Source of the DNA: an uncultured Dorea sp.
Lineage (GTDB): Bacteria > Bacillota > Clostridia > Lachnospirales > Lachnospiraceae
NCBI GenBank assembly: GCA_947645355.1
Contig: CANSCI010000015.1
Span: 1 to 37,698 of the forward strand
DNA length: 37,698 bases
Direction of reading: 5' to 3'
A program made the translations under genes and the position numbers. This document shows positions 14,763 to 22,220 of this stretch, piece by piece (position 1 is the first letter of the stretch; each line of letters starts with the position of its first letter). The notes under the pieces are model-generated. The model saw nothing but the letters and a program-made list of their open reading frames with translations. It did no database searches and was not told the origin of the DNA.

Positions 14763-15487
14763 ACCGTCATCACTCCAATCCCAATTATATTTCCATACAG
14801 ACAGGACATAAATTCAGGAAAGCTGAGGCTCATATACGCAATAATCCCATAGGGCACTGCCGACATGACCCGAAATTCATATCGTTTTGCCGCTAAAATT
14901 GTATCAATCTCTCTCTTCACTTCTATTTTTCCACCCATCTGGTCTACTGTATTTTGAATAATTGCTATCATATCCCCTCCGCTCCGTTTTGCCGCTGAAA
15001 ATACTGCCGAAAAACTCCTCACATCCTCTACACGCACCCTCCTTGAAAATTCATCAAGGATCTGTTCCATCGGAAGCTGAATCCGCATCTGACGCACCAT
15101 AACCGACAATTCCCTGGTTATCATTGCGCTCTCAGGATACAAAAGCTTTAACTCCTTCTGCGTTTCCCGCAGGGCATTTTCCACCGAATATCCGGTGCCA
15201 AGAGCTGATGCCAGGCTTTGGATCATCTCTTTAAACTGCAGCAGGAATTCATTCTTTTTTCTGCGGATGCATTCCTTTTCATAAGTCTTGTATTTCCATA
15301 CAAAAACCGGAAGCAGCATAACGATACCCCATAATGAACGATAATACAGCCACGCCGTAAGAGATACAATTCCTGCTGCCTTACCGGCCATTGCTGCCCT
15401 CTCCCTTACAGAGATACCCTGCCGCCAGCAGCTTTCCGGTGTGTCTGAGTTCTCCGGTCTTCTTCCAGATTCCTTGAATTTTTCCAT
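14699..15487 (-). CDS. tadB: TadB-type inner membrane platform protein (GspF-like)
   Basis: The 262-residue protein has N-terminal membrane segments (about 40-75), a cytoplasmic T2SSF domain (FKEMIQSLASALGTGYSVENALRET, FSAVFSAAKRSGGDM) and C-terminal membrane helices (YGIIAYMSLSFPEFM onward). It partners TadC. Start choice: ATG 15487 has AGGAG 6 bases upstream. ATG 15508 has none. ATG 15391 also has GGGAG but would remove the conserved ISVRERA segment. With 15487 the gene overlaps tadA by 107 bases, an unusually long same-strand overlap. Confidence 0.82.
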   Translation of the reverse strand: MEKFKESGRRPENSDTPESCWRQGISVRERAAMAGKAAGIVSLTAWLYYRSLWGIVMLLPVFVWKYKTYEKECIRRKKNEFLLQFKEMIQSLASALGTGYSVENALRETQKELKLLYPESAMITRELSVMVRQMRIQLPMEQILDEFSRRVRVEDVRSFSAVFSAAKRSGGDMIAIIQNTVDQMGGKIEVKREIDTILAAKRYEFRVMSAVPYGIIAYMSLSFPEFMSCLYGNIIGIGVMTVCLGIYSGACIIGAGLVNIEV

Positions 15488-16610
15488 CCTTTTCTCCTGT
15501 TTCTTCATATGTATACAATGGCGTCAGCAGTATCTCCCCGTCCCGGTAGTCCACGATCTCCGTGATCTCCAGCATTTTCCTGCTTTTGTCCCGGAGTCTG
15601 CCCAGATGGACAATCACATCAATCCCCGACGCAATCTGCCTTCGGATTGCGGGAAGCGGAAGCTCCATTCCCATGAGTACCATTGTTTCCAGACGGCTTA
15701 ACATATCCCCGGGACTATTGGCATGTCCGGTGCTTAAGCTCCCGTCATGCCCGGTATTGAGCGCCTGCAGCATATCAATAGCCTCGTCAGAACGCACCTC
15801 TCCTACAATACGGTCAGGTCTCATACGGAGCGCCGATTTAATCAGATCCCTGATCGTCACCGCTCCCGTTCCCTCAATATTGGCATTCCTCGCCTCCAGG
15901 CTTACCAGATTGGGCACATCCAGGATCCGAAGCTCCGCGTTATCCTCAATCGTTATAATTCTTTCATCCTTTGGAATATACTGCGACAATGCATTTAAGA
16001 AAGTGGTCTTGCCGGAACCGGTCCCGCCGCTGATGAATATATTGTACCCTGCCGCGACCAGCATGGATAGAAAGTTCACCGTTTCGCTGCTGACAGAGCC
16101 CCATGCAATCAGCTGTTCCATAGTAACAGACTCTCTGGGGAATTTCCGGATAGTGACAATAGGGCCGTTCAATGCAATCGGCGCCAGAACCACGTTTACC
16201 CTGGAGCCGTCCTTAAGCCTTGCATCCACGATGGGAGAGGCTTCATTGACCAGGCGGTTGGAACCCGCGACGATCTGCTGGATTACATCTTCCAGTTTAT
16301 CCCTGGACACAAAACGCCTGTCAGACTGATAAAGCCGTCCGCCTCTCTCATAGAAAATGCTCTGCGTCCCGTTAATCATAATCTCTGTAATCTCCTCATC
16401 CTCCAGGAATTCCTGCAGAAGATCCAGCTTGCGGAACGCGTTAAAAAGTTCCTTCCCAAGGACGGTTCTTGTGCTAAGAGGTATATACTCCTGCTCCCCG
16501 GCTTCCTTGAGAACCTGATATATGATCCTAGTCAGCTCCTCGTCTTCCACTTCTTTCGACAGATCCAGTTCTTCCAGGATCCTCGCGTGCAGCTGTTCGG
16601 CCTTGATCAT
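15381..16610 (-). CDS. tadA: TadA/CpaF pilus assembly ATPase
   Basis: The 409-residue secretion ATPase has Walker A SGGTGSGKTT (about 194-203), Asp box IITIEDNAEL (218-227), Walker B RIVGEVRSDEA (267-277) and His box TGHDGSLSTGHANSP (286-300), all intact. CpaF enzymes hydrolyse ATP as hexamers under the TadB/TadC platform to drive Flp pilus extension, and in some species retraction. AGGAG lies 4 bases before the ATG. It overlaps the tadZ end by 83 bases and the tadB start by about 107, implying tight translational coupling. Confidence 0.95.
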   Translation of the reverse strand: MIKAEQLHARILEELDLSKEVEDEELTRIIYQVLKEAGEQEYIPLSTRTVLGKELFNAFRKLDLLQEFLEDEEITEIMINGTQSIFYERGGRLYQSDRRFVSRDKLEDVIQQIVAGSNRLVNEASPIVDARLKDGSRVNVVLAPIALNGPIVTIRKFPRESVTMEQLIAWGSVSSETVNFLSMLVAAGYNIFISGGTGSGKTTFLNALSQYIPKDERIITIEDNAELRILDVPNLVSLEARNANIEGTGAVTIRDLIKSALRMRPDRIVGEVRSDEAIDMLQALNTGHDGSLSTGHANSPGDMLSRLETMVLMGMELPLPAIRRQIASGIDVIVHLGRLRDKSRKMLEITEIVDYRDGEILLTPLYTYEETGEKDGKIQGIWKKTGELRHTGKLLAAGYLCKGEGSNGR

Positions 16611-17520
16611 ACTGCTCCTTTCTTACTATTTTCTGTAAAACATCCTCATACCCGAGCAGACTGGCCTCTCTCTCAAACTGCCGAAGCTTCGCCTCCGGAT
16701 AATACCCCCGCAGCCACGGCATATGAATCTCTGTGCAGGCCCGAAGCAGCTCGTACACCTCCGGAAGCCCCTCATCAATATCCAAAATAAGCACATCATA
16801 AATACTCTGCTCCAGAATCCTGTGAATAAGCTCTATCCACTCCTTGGACCGGATATTTTTCATATCCTCTGCTACTGCCATCGGCAGTACATAATCAAGC
16901 TTTTTCCTATGCCTTACCACCGTAGTGAGCAGCAGACCTAAGTTTCCTTTCTCCTGCCTCGCATAATACAGGACATCCGACAGGGTCTGCTCTCCCTCCT
17001 CAAAATGTCCCCCGGCCCCTCCGTAGATTTCCAGGTTCAGGTACAGGACATTCCCGGATACAGCCAGCTCTTCTCCGAGCCTCAGCCCATATGAAGTCTT
17101 TCCGATGCGGTGCACCGGTGAAAATATCCCGATAACCCTCTCGTTCTTCCTCCCGCCGGACTTACAGAATATCCCTTCCTCCGAATCCCCCAGTCCACAC
17201 CCACGGATGAATTCCTCCACGATCCGTTCCCCGGACTGGTACTTATACAACCAGATCTCATCTTCCTGCCGGGAACTGCCTCCGCGGCTTCCCAGCAGGA
17301 ATTTCTTTTCTGCCTGAACCTGCCTTCGCTCCTCCTGCCCAAATTCATCTGAAATAAAAAGCAGGTGGATCTCCGTCAGCCTGCAAAGCTCCAACAACCT
17401 GGAAATTGTCTTGCACACCTGTACCTCAACAGCCAGTTCTCTGCGCTGCATTACATACATGGCCAGTGCCTGTGCATAACCCTCCTCCGGGTCACAGATT
17501 ACTAAATTCTTACTGTACAC
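16528..17520 (-). CDS. tadZ: TadZ/CpaE-like ATPase, first gene of the Tad operon
   Basis: The 330-residue protein has an atypical receiver-like N-terminus (NLVICDPEEGYAQALAMYVMQRR, ISRLLELCRLTEIHLLFIS) and a ParA/MinD-like second half with IGIFSPVHRIGKTSYGLRLGEELA as the deviant Walker A, VLYLNLEIYGG, and YDVLILDIDEG as Walker B. TadZ proteins set the polar or surface site of Tad assembly. The start is GTG with AGGAGG 8 bases upstream; the overlapping ATG one base earlier is out of frame. A perfect TTGACA at 17613-17618 on this strand has no convincing -10 partner, so the promoter is undefined. Confidence 0.85.
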   Translation of the reverse strand: MYSKNLVICDPEEGYAQALAMYVMQRRELAVEVQVCKTISRLLELCRLTEIHLLFISDEFGQEERRQVQAEKKFLLGSRGGSSRQEDEIWLYKYQSGERIVEEFIRGCGLGDSEEGIFCKSGGRKNERVIGIFSPVHRIGKTSYGLRLGEELAVSGNVLYLNLEIYGGAGGHFEEGEQTLSDVLYYARQEKGNLGLLLTTVVRHRKKLDYVLPMAVAEDMKNIRSKEWIELIHRILEQSIYDVLILDIDEGLPEVYELLRACTEIHMPWLRGYYPEAKLRQFEREASLLGYEDVLQKIVRKEQYDQGRTAAREDPGRTGSVERSGRRGAD

Positions 17521-17635
17521 ATAATATACCTCCTGTAGTCTGCACTTACTTTTACATAATTACATCTTGAATCCCGCCGATACGGCCTGAAACTTTTGAA
17601 TAACTTTGAAACTGTCAATAGATAAAACAATCAGA

Positions 17636-17659
17636 TACAAGTCCTTTGTTTGACTTGTA
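17636..17659. promoter_or_regulatory. 8-8-8 dyad, candidate operator upstream of the Tad operon
   Basis: TACAAGTC (17636-17643) and GACTTGTA (17652-17659) are perfect inverted arms separated by 8 bases in the 320-base divergent region between tadZ and the phosphopantetheinyl transferase. It lies 18 bases upstream of the TTGACA on the tad side. The rest of this intergenic stretch shows a TATAAT (17789-17794) 46 bases before the transferase start and nothing coding. Confidence 0.5.
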
Positions 17660-17840
17660 GGAAAAGTATACCCCTACTTTCCCCTTCTGTCCATCCCCTA
17701 TTTTTCAAAATGATGATCTTTGTGAAATCCCGACAAAAATCCGAAGAAAATTTCTCCATTCATCCTATGCAAAACTTTTCGGAAAAGATATAATGAAACT
17801 AAGATAAAAAGACGCTAACTGTTCAGAAAGGATTACATTT

Positions 17841-18617
17841 ATGGATATACAGACATTTTCCTGCCGGGATCTTGATTCGCCCCCTCTGCTGCTGACCGGC
17901 TGCCGCCAGCTCCATGTGTGGCTTTTTTCCATGCAGGATTATGACTTATTAGAAAAACAGGCCTCCTGCCTCTCCGGTGATGAGCAAAAACGCGCAGATA
18001 AATGTGTACAGGAACCTGACCGAAAGCGATACATCATCGGCCGCACTGCACTGCGCAGGCTCCTAGGACAGTACCTTCACTCCTCACCGGAAACATTTGC
18101 CTTTCAGACAGGATTGCACGGCAAACCTTATCTAAACGGCGGCTCTATAGATTCCGGTCATTCAGGAACCTTGTCCCGTCCTCTTCCGATCCATTTTAAC
18201 ATATCACATTCCGGAGATATGATCGCACTCGCCTTCTGCCTTGATTCACCAGTTGGCATCGATATCGAGAAAATAAGGGACTCCTCCTATATGGCCGGCA
18301 TTATCCGGCGGTTTTTTCATCCGTCAGAGAGGCTGCTCTTTTCACGTCTTAATGAGATACAAAAAAAAGAAAGCTTCTTCCGTCACTGGACGGTCAGAGA
18401 GGCTTTTTTAAAGGCACTGGGAACAGGATTTTCTGTTTCTCCGGATTCTTTTTGTGTTGAAGCGGCCAGAACGCAGGGGAACCCGCATCCGAAAACAGCC
18501 TCCCCGGACGAAGGGCTGTATCTAATCACACAAAGCCGGGAGGATTATACCTCCTGGAGAGTACAATCCGTCCCGGCTCCTGACGGCTACATGTGCAGCG
18601 CTGCATATCTTGCCTGA
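17841..18617 (+). CDS. 4'-phosphopantetheinyl transferase, Sfp type
   Basis: The enzyme moves phosphopantetheine from CoA to a serine of carrier proteins. The 258-residue length and two-fold pseudo-symmetric layout fit the Sfp/HetI/AcpT group. Key motifs are GLHGKPY (93-98), HFNISHSGDMIALAF (118-132), the Mg site VGIDIEKI (Asp141, Glu143) and FFRHWTVREAFLKALGTGF (Glu187, Lys191). No acyl carrier protein, PKS or NRPS gene is nearby, so it may serve fatty acid ACP or a distant cluster. AAAGGA precedes the ATG. Its end is 5 bases from the convergent bofA end. Confidence 0.9.
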   Translation: MDIQTFSCRDLDSPPLLLTGCRQLHVWLFSMQDYDLLEKQASCLSGDEQKRADKCVQEPDRKRYIIGRTALRRLLGQYLHSSPETFAFQTGLHGKPYLNGGSIDSGHSGTLSRPLPIHFNISHSGDMIALAFCLDSPVGIDIEKIRDSSYMAGIIRRFFHPSERLLFSRLNEIQKKESFFRHWTVREAFLKALGTGFSVSPDSFCVEAARTQGNPHPKTASPDEGLYLITQSREDYTSWRVQSVPAPDGYMCSAAYLA

Positions 18618-18622
18618 GAGAT

Positions 18623-18832
18623 TCAGATTCCCTGATAAAAGGAGATGCCGTACAGAAGCGCCACCCCCGGCGCACCAAATATACCCGACGTTAAAAATGT
18701 AGCCGGATTAAGCCCCACCCTGACACCGATCCCCTGAGATGCCAGAAATTGATTGATAAAAAAAATCAATGCAAATCCGACAATCGCACGGATTACAAAA
18801 TTAATGACCACACTTGAACGGTACTCCGGCAT
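18623..18832 (-). CDS. bofA: BofA-like pro-sigma-K processing inhibitor
   Basis: The 69-residue protein has two membrane helices (about 10-28 and 44-66) and the BofA family ending GLNPATFLTSGIFGAPGVALLYGISF. BofA holds the SpoIVFB protease inactive in the outer forespore membrane until the sigma-K checkpoint is met. Presence points to an endospore former. It is divergent from yaaL here, sharing a 123-base upstream region, whereas the two are co-directional neighbours in Bacillus subtilis. Confidence 0.85.
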   Translation of the reverse strand: MPEYRSSVVINFVIRAIVGFALIFFINQFLASQGIGVRVGLNPATFLTSGIFGAPGVALLYGISFYQGI

Positions 18833-18955
18833 AATGTCCCCTTCTTTCCTCTTCCTATATATTCATGTATATCCCATAGATCCGTATTATATTACCGGAA
18901 AATGCAAATACTACATACAATTCAACAGGATTTAGATTCCAACGGAGGTAATATT

Positions 18956-19192
18956 ATGCGATTATTCACACGCCGGAACACAGCAGAAGAGGATATCTAC
19001 AAAAGGCTCTCATACTCGTCGGAAAACAACACTCTTTTCCAGGAGATTGCAAAAGCAAAACGAGAAATCGACAACGCATACAATAATTTCCAGAATGCGT
19101 CGGATCCTGACCTGATCGACTGCTATATCTATGAAAGCAATGCTGCATGGAAACGCTATCGATTTCTCCTTCGTCAGGCAAAAATGAATTGA
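18956..19192 (+). CDS. yaaL: DUF2508 (YaaL-like) protein
   Basis: The 78-residue helical, charged protein (AKREIDNAYNNFQNASDPDLIDCYIYESNAAWKRYRFLLR) matches the DUF2508/YaaL family, which is found beside bofA in many Firmicutes. Function unknown. I chose ATG 18956 because GGAGG lies 8 bases upstream; the longer frame from 18902 has no ribosome site. Its stop codon is directly adjacent to the stop of the convergent dCMP deaminase gene, with no base between. Confidence 0.85.
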   Translation: MRLFTRRNTAEEDIYKRLSYSSENNTLFQEIAKAKREIDNAYNNFQNASDPDLIDCYIYESNAAWKRYRFLLRQAKMN

Positions 19193-19681
19193 CTACAGTT
19201 TAATATGAATCTCCCTGTTGCTTCTGTGATATTGATGGTATCTTACCCCTGCCGCGTCAAACATCCTCATTGACGCCTGTACGGACGGGGTGTCCTCGTA
19301 TTTATTGCAGTCGTAGATCACTTCTTTGATCCCGCTCTGAATGATTGCTTTGGCACATTCATTGCACGGAAAAAGGGAGACGTACAATTTTGCACCCTCC
19401 AGGCTTCCCCCGCGATAATTTAAGATTGCATTCAATTCGCTGTGCACCGTATACAGATATTTCGTCTCCAATGGATCATCCCCCTCACGGAGCCACGGAA
19501 ATTCATCATCAGAGCATCCGGTCGGAAGCCCGTTATAGCCCATAGACAAAATCTTATTATCCGAACTCACGATACAACAGCCCACCTGGGTATTGGGATC
19601 TTTCGAACGCATCCCTGACAATATGGCAACTCCCATAAAATACTCATCCCAACTAATATAATTATCTCTTTTGTTTCCCAT
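19193..19681 (-). CDS. deoxycytidylate (dCMP) deaminase family protein
   Basis: The 162-residue zinc deaminase has HSELNAI (zinc His and catalytic Glu) and PCNECAK (two zinc Cys), with QVGCCIVSSDNKILSMGYNGLP near the N-terminus as in ComEB-type dCMP deaminases, which convert dCMP to dUMP for thymidylate synthesis. ATG 19681 has GGAGG 8 bases upstream, so the 43 extra upstream codons in the open frame are not used. It follows upp by 64 bases, giving a small pyrimidine-salvage pair. Confidence 0.9.
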   Translation of the reverse strand: MGNKRDNYISWDEYFMGVAILSGMRSKDPNTQVGCCIVSSDNKILSMGYNGLPTGCSDDEFPWLREGDDPLETKYLYTVHSELNAILNYRGGSLEGAKLYVSLFPCNECAKAIIQSGIKEVIYDCNKYEDTPSVQASMRMFDAAGVRYHQYHRSNREIHIKL

Positions 19682-19745
19682 CGGTCTTTCCTCCATCACA
19701 TATCCACATACAGCACAGAACGAAACATATTTCAGTTCAGCTTCC

Positions 19746-20375
19746 CTATTTTGTACCAAAGATACGGTCTCCCGCATCCCCGAGCCCGGGAACAATATAT
19801 TTGTGCTCATTCAGGCACTCATCCAGTGCCCCTATATAAATATCCACATCCGGATGCTCTTTCTCCATCCGCCTGACTCCCTCAGGCGCCGCAATGATGC
19901 ACATAAAGCGAATGTTTTTTACCCCTTTATCCTTAAGCATCTGGATTGCCGCCACACTGGAACCTCCGGTCGCGAGCATCGGGTCAACAACAAACACTTC
20001 CCGTTCACTGCAGTCAGCCGGAAGCTTACAGTAATATTCTACAGGTTCAAAGGTATCGGGATCACGGTATAGCCCGATATGGCCTACCTTCGCAGCCGGA
20101 ATCATGTTCAGCATCCCGTCTACCATTCCAAGACCTGCCCTCAGAATCGGAACGACAGCCAATTTCTTTCCGCTCAGTTCCTTTCCTGTCATTTCACAGA
20201 TAGGCGTACGGATCGTTACGTCCTGAAGCTTCAGATCCCTGGTTGCCTCATAACACATCAGCGAGGCAATCTCCCCCACGATCTGACGGAAATCCTTGGA
20301 CCCGATTTCCTCCCTCCGGATATAATTGATCTTGTGCTGAATTAACGGATGATCCATGATCTGTACTTTTGACAT
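19746..20375 (-). CDS. upp: uracil phosphoribosyltransferase
   Basis: Upp makes UMP from uracil and PRPP. The 209-residue length is exactly typical. The PRPP-binding motif [12 protein letters not shown] spans residues 129-140, with [15 protein letters not shown] at 74-88 and the uracil-site ending [21 protein letters not shown] precedes the ATG. It lies 30 bases downstream of tsaC and is followed by the deaminase gene, so the three are probably co-transcribed. Confidence 0.96.
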   Translation of the reverse strand: MSKVQIMDHPLIQHKINYIRREEIGSKDFRQIVGEIASLMCYEATRDLKLQDVTIRTPICEMTGKELSGKKLAVVPILRAGLGMVDGMLNMIPAAKVGHIGLYRDPDTFEPVEYYCKLPADCSEREVFVVDPMLATGGSSVAAIQMLKDKGVKNIRFMCIIAAPEGVRRMEKEHPDVDIYIGALDECLNEHKYIVPGLGDAGDRIFGTK

Positions 20376-20405
20376 TGTATTTCCTCCTCTTTTGACCTTC
20401 TATGA

Positions 20406-21455
20406 TTATACATTTATTACATGGTGCCCTGCTGCCTTCAGCAGACGGTTCATAATAGCGCTTCCCATACCTCCTGCGGCAAACGATTCGCTATATATGT
20501 AATCCACCTGATCCTGGTCAAACTCCCTCAGTATGCCATACAGATGGGCAGCTATCGTCGCCTCATCTTCCCGGGTGCCTATGGATTTGACGTCCCCGCA
20601 TGTATACCGGTCCACTGTCTCCTGCGTACCGATAATGCCGACCTTAGAACCTCCGGCAATCTTTTCCTCTGCCATCCTGTTGATCTCAGCCACCACCTGA
20701 TTCATGTCACCTTCTACAACACTGAGCCCTGCCCGGGGCGCATAATGTCTGTATTTCATCCCCGGCGCCTTTGGCTTCACTCCGCTCCCCGGCTCATAAA
20801 AAGCCCTGTCCTCGGCCACCTCACCGATCAACTCCTCAAGCATCTCTTTTGTGACCGCACCCGGGCGCAGGATCATAGGCGGCGCAACGGTCATATCAAG
20901 AATCGTAGATTCCACGCCTATATCCACCGGCCCGCCGTCAATGATCATCTCTATCTTCCCGGCAAGATCCTCCTCCACATGCCCGGCAGTCGTCGGACTC
21001 GGCCTCCCGGATGTATTAGCGCTCGGCGCCGCTATATACCCTCCTCCGGCCGCGATCACCGCCCTTGCCGTCTCATCACTCGGCATACGCACGGCAACTG
21101 TGTCAAGCCCTCCCGTTGTACCGTAAGGAACCGCATCCGTCTTCTCAAAGATCATGGTAAGCGGCCCCGGCCAATATCTGTCTGCAATAACAAGAGCCTC
21201 CCGCGGAACAACCGCCGCAATCTTTTTCAGATCCTCCATCTCTGTGATATGAACAATCAGCGGATTATCGGACGGCCTCCCTTTTGCGGCATAGATTTTC
21301 CCGGCCGCACCTGCATTTAACGCATCTGCACCCAGGCCATATACCGTCTCTGTCGGAAACGCAACCAGTCCTCCGTTCTTTAGAATCTCTCCTGCTTCCT
21401 TAATAATAGCATGATCTAATTGTTGTTTTTTTACTCGCTTTATTTTTGTCCTCAT
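20406..21455 (-). CDS. tsaC: L-threonylcarbamoyladenylate synthase (Sua5/TsaC)
   Basis: The enzyme makes threonylcarbamoyl-AMP for the universal t6A37 tRNA modification. The 349-residue long (Sua5) form has the YrdC domain (GGLVAFPTETVYGLGADA, KGRPSDNPLIVHI, SANTSGRPSPTTA, ESTILDMT...ILRPGAV), the linker PKAPGMKYRHYAPRA and a C-terminal Sua5 domain ending GSAIMNRLLKAAGHHVINV. ATG 21455 is the only plausible start by homology, although the frame is open upstream through cwlD. There is no Shine-Dalgarno sequence before it; see the promoter entry. Confidence 0.95.
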   Translation of the reverse strand: MRTKIKRVKKQQLDHAIIKEAGEILKNGGLVAFPTETVYGLGADALNAGAAGKIYAAKGRPSDNPLIVHITEMEDLKKIAAVVPREALVIADRYWPGPLTMIFEKTDAVPYGTTGGLDTVAVRMPSDETARAVIAAGGGYIAAPSANTSGRPSPTTAGHVEEDLAGKIEMIIDGGPVDIGVESTILDMTVAPPMILRPGAVTKEMLEELIGEVAEDRAFYEPGSGVKPKAPGMKYRHYAPRAGLSVVEGDMNQVVAEINRMAEEKIAGGSKVGIIGTQETVDRYTCGDVKSIGTREDEATIAAHLYGILREFDQDQVDYIYSESFAAGGMGSAIMNRLLKAAGHHVINV

Positions 21456-21462
21456 GTGAATT

Positions 21463-21491
21463 ATTATACTACACTCTAATCTTCCAGACAA
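21463..21491 (-). promoter_or_regulatory. promoter giving a predicted leaderless tsaC transcript
   Basis: TTGTCT, a 17-base spacer and perfect TATAAT end only 7 bases before the tsaC ATG, so transcription should begin at or next to the start codon. The -35 lies inside the last codons of cwlD. Read-through from cwlD is the alternative source of tsaC mRNA. Confidence 0.6.
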
Positions 21492-22156
21492 GCTGTGATT
21501 CCATCTGCAATTGCCTGTGCCATCTCCTTTTGGTACTCTTTTGTCGCCAATTTTTCCGCTTCCTCTGGATTGCTCAGGAACCCGCACTCAATGATAATGA
21601 TCGGCGTCTCTGTCTTTTTCAGCAAATAATAGGTATCATCTGCTTTCGGCTGTTTTGTGTTGCCGACATCTACTGTCCGAAGGGTCTCCTGCATAATACC
21701 GGCATCCCTTTCGCCCTGCGCAGAATGCTTGAAATAAAAAACCTGGGCTCCATGTACATCAGCCTGATGAAAACTGTTTTGGTGGATGCTCACAGTAAGC
21801 TCCGGCCTGTTCTTGTTAATCAGTTTCACCCGCTCCTTCATATCCTGCACTTTCTGGCTCCCTTTACTGCCGTTTCCCAGGGCTTTATCATCCTCCCTTG
21901 TCATAATTACGCGGATTCCTTTTTTTTCCAGAAGCTTTTTTACCTTCTTCGCTATCTTAAGATTGATATCCTTTTCCAGTACATCATTGACGCCAACTTT
22001 TCCAGGATCACTTCCGCCGTGCCCTGCGTCAATTGCCACTGTATTTTTCTTTGTGTCCACCTTATCCGTCAAAACGTATTTTGTAAGATGCCTGCTGCAT
22101 ATAACCAGCCCCGTTATCGCCAGAAGTATTAACAGAAGTTCTATTTTTTTTCGCAA
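21476..22156 (-). CDS. cwlD: CwlD-type N-acetylmuramoyl-L-alanine amidase
   Basis: CwlD, with PdaA, makes muramic-delta-lactam in spore cortex peptidoglycan. The protein has an N-terminal signal-anchor (KIELLLILLAITGLVICS) and an Amidase_3 domain with zinc ligands in IDAGHGGSDPG and SIHQNSF, and the catalytic Glu in IIIECGFLSNPEEAEKL. I propose TTG 22156 as start because AGGAGG is 5 bases upstream and gives a clean basic leader (LRKKIE); the ATG at 22177 has no ribosome site in front of it. The AGGAGG lies in a hairpin arm that also ends the upstream gene. Confidence 0.85.
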   Translation of the reverse strand: MRKKIELLLILLAITGLVICSRHLTKYVLTDKVDTKKNTVAIDAGHGGSDPGKVGVNDVLEKDINLKIAKKVKKLLEKKGIRVIMTREDDKALGNGSKGSQKVQDMKERVKLINKNRPELTVSIHQNSFHQADVHGAQVFYFKHSAQGERDAGIMQETLRTVDVGNTKQPKADDTYYLLKKTETPIIIIECGFLSNPEEAEKLATKEYQKEMAQAIADGITACLED

Positions 22157-22211
22157 AAATGCCTCCTGACAGATCATATTTATTCAAATATATGTCTGCC
22201 GGAGGCATTTT
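22156..22211 (-). terminator. hairpin ending the GH18 gene and covering the cwlD ribosome site
   Basis: Arms 22156-22166 and 22201-22211 are perfect 11-bp complements (AAAATGCCTCC/GGAGGCATTTT), with an inner CAGA/TCTG pair. On the minus strand the second arm ends in a T run, as in an intrinsic terminator. The same arm contains AGGAGG of cwlD, so transcripts that enter from upstream would hide that site. Confidence 0.65.
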
Positions 22212-22220
22212 ATATTTTAT

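Noticed and set aside
18902-18955. N-terminal extension of the YaaL-like protein
   Set aside because: The extra codons lack a ribosome site, while GGAGG is correctly placed before ATG 18956.
19682-19810. N-terminal extension of the dCMP deaminase
   Set aside because: It would overlap upp and has no ribosome site, whereas ATG 19681 has GGAGG at ideal spacing and matches the family start.
20421-21320. 299-residue plus-strand frame antisense to tsaC
   Set aside because: tsaC is unmistakable on the minus strand; the other frame is His/Arg/Cys-rich noise.
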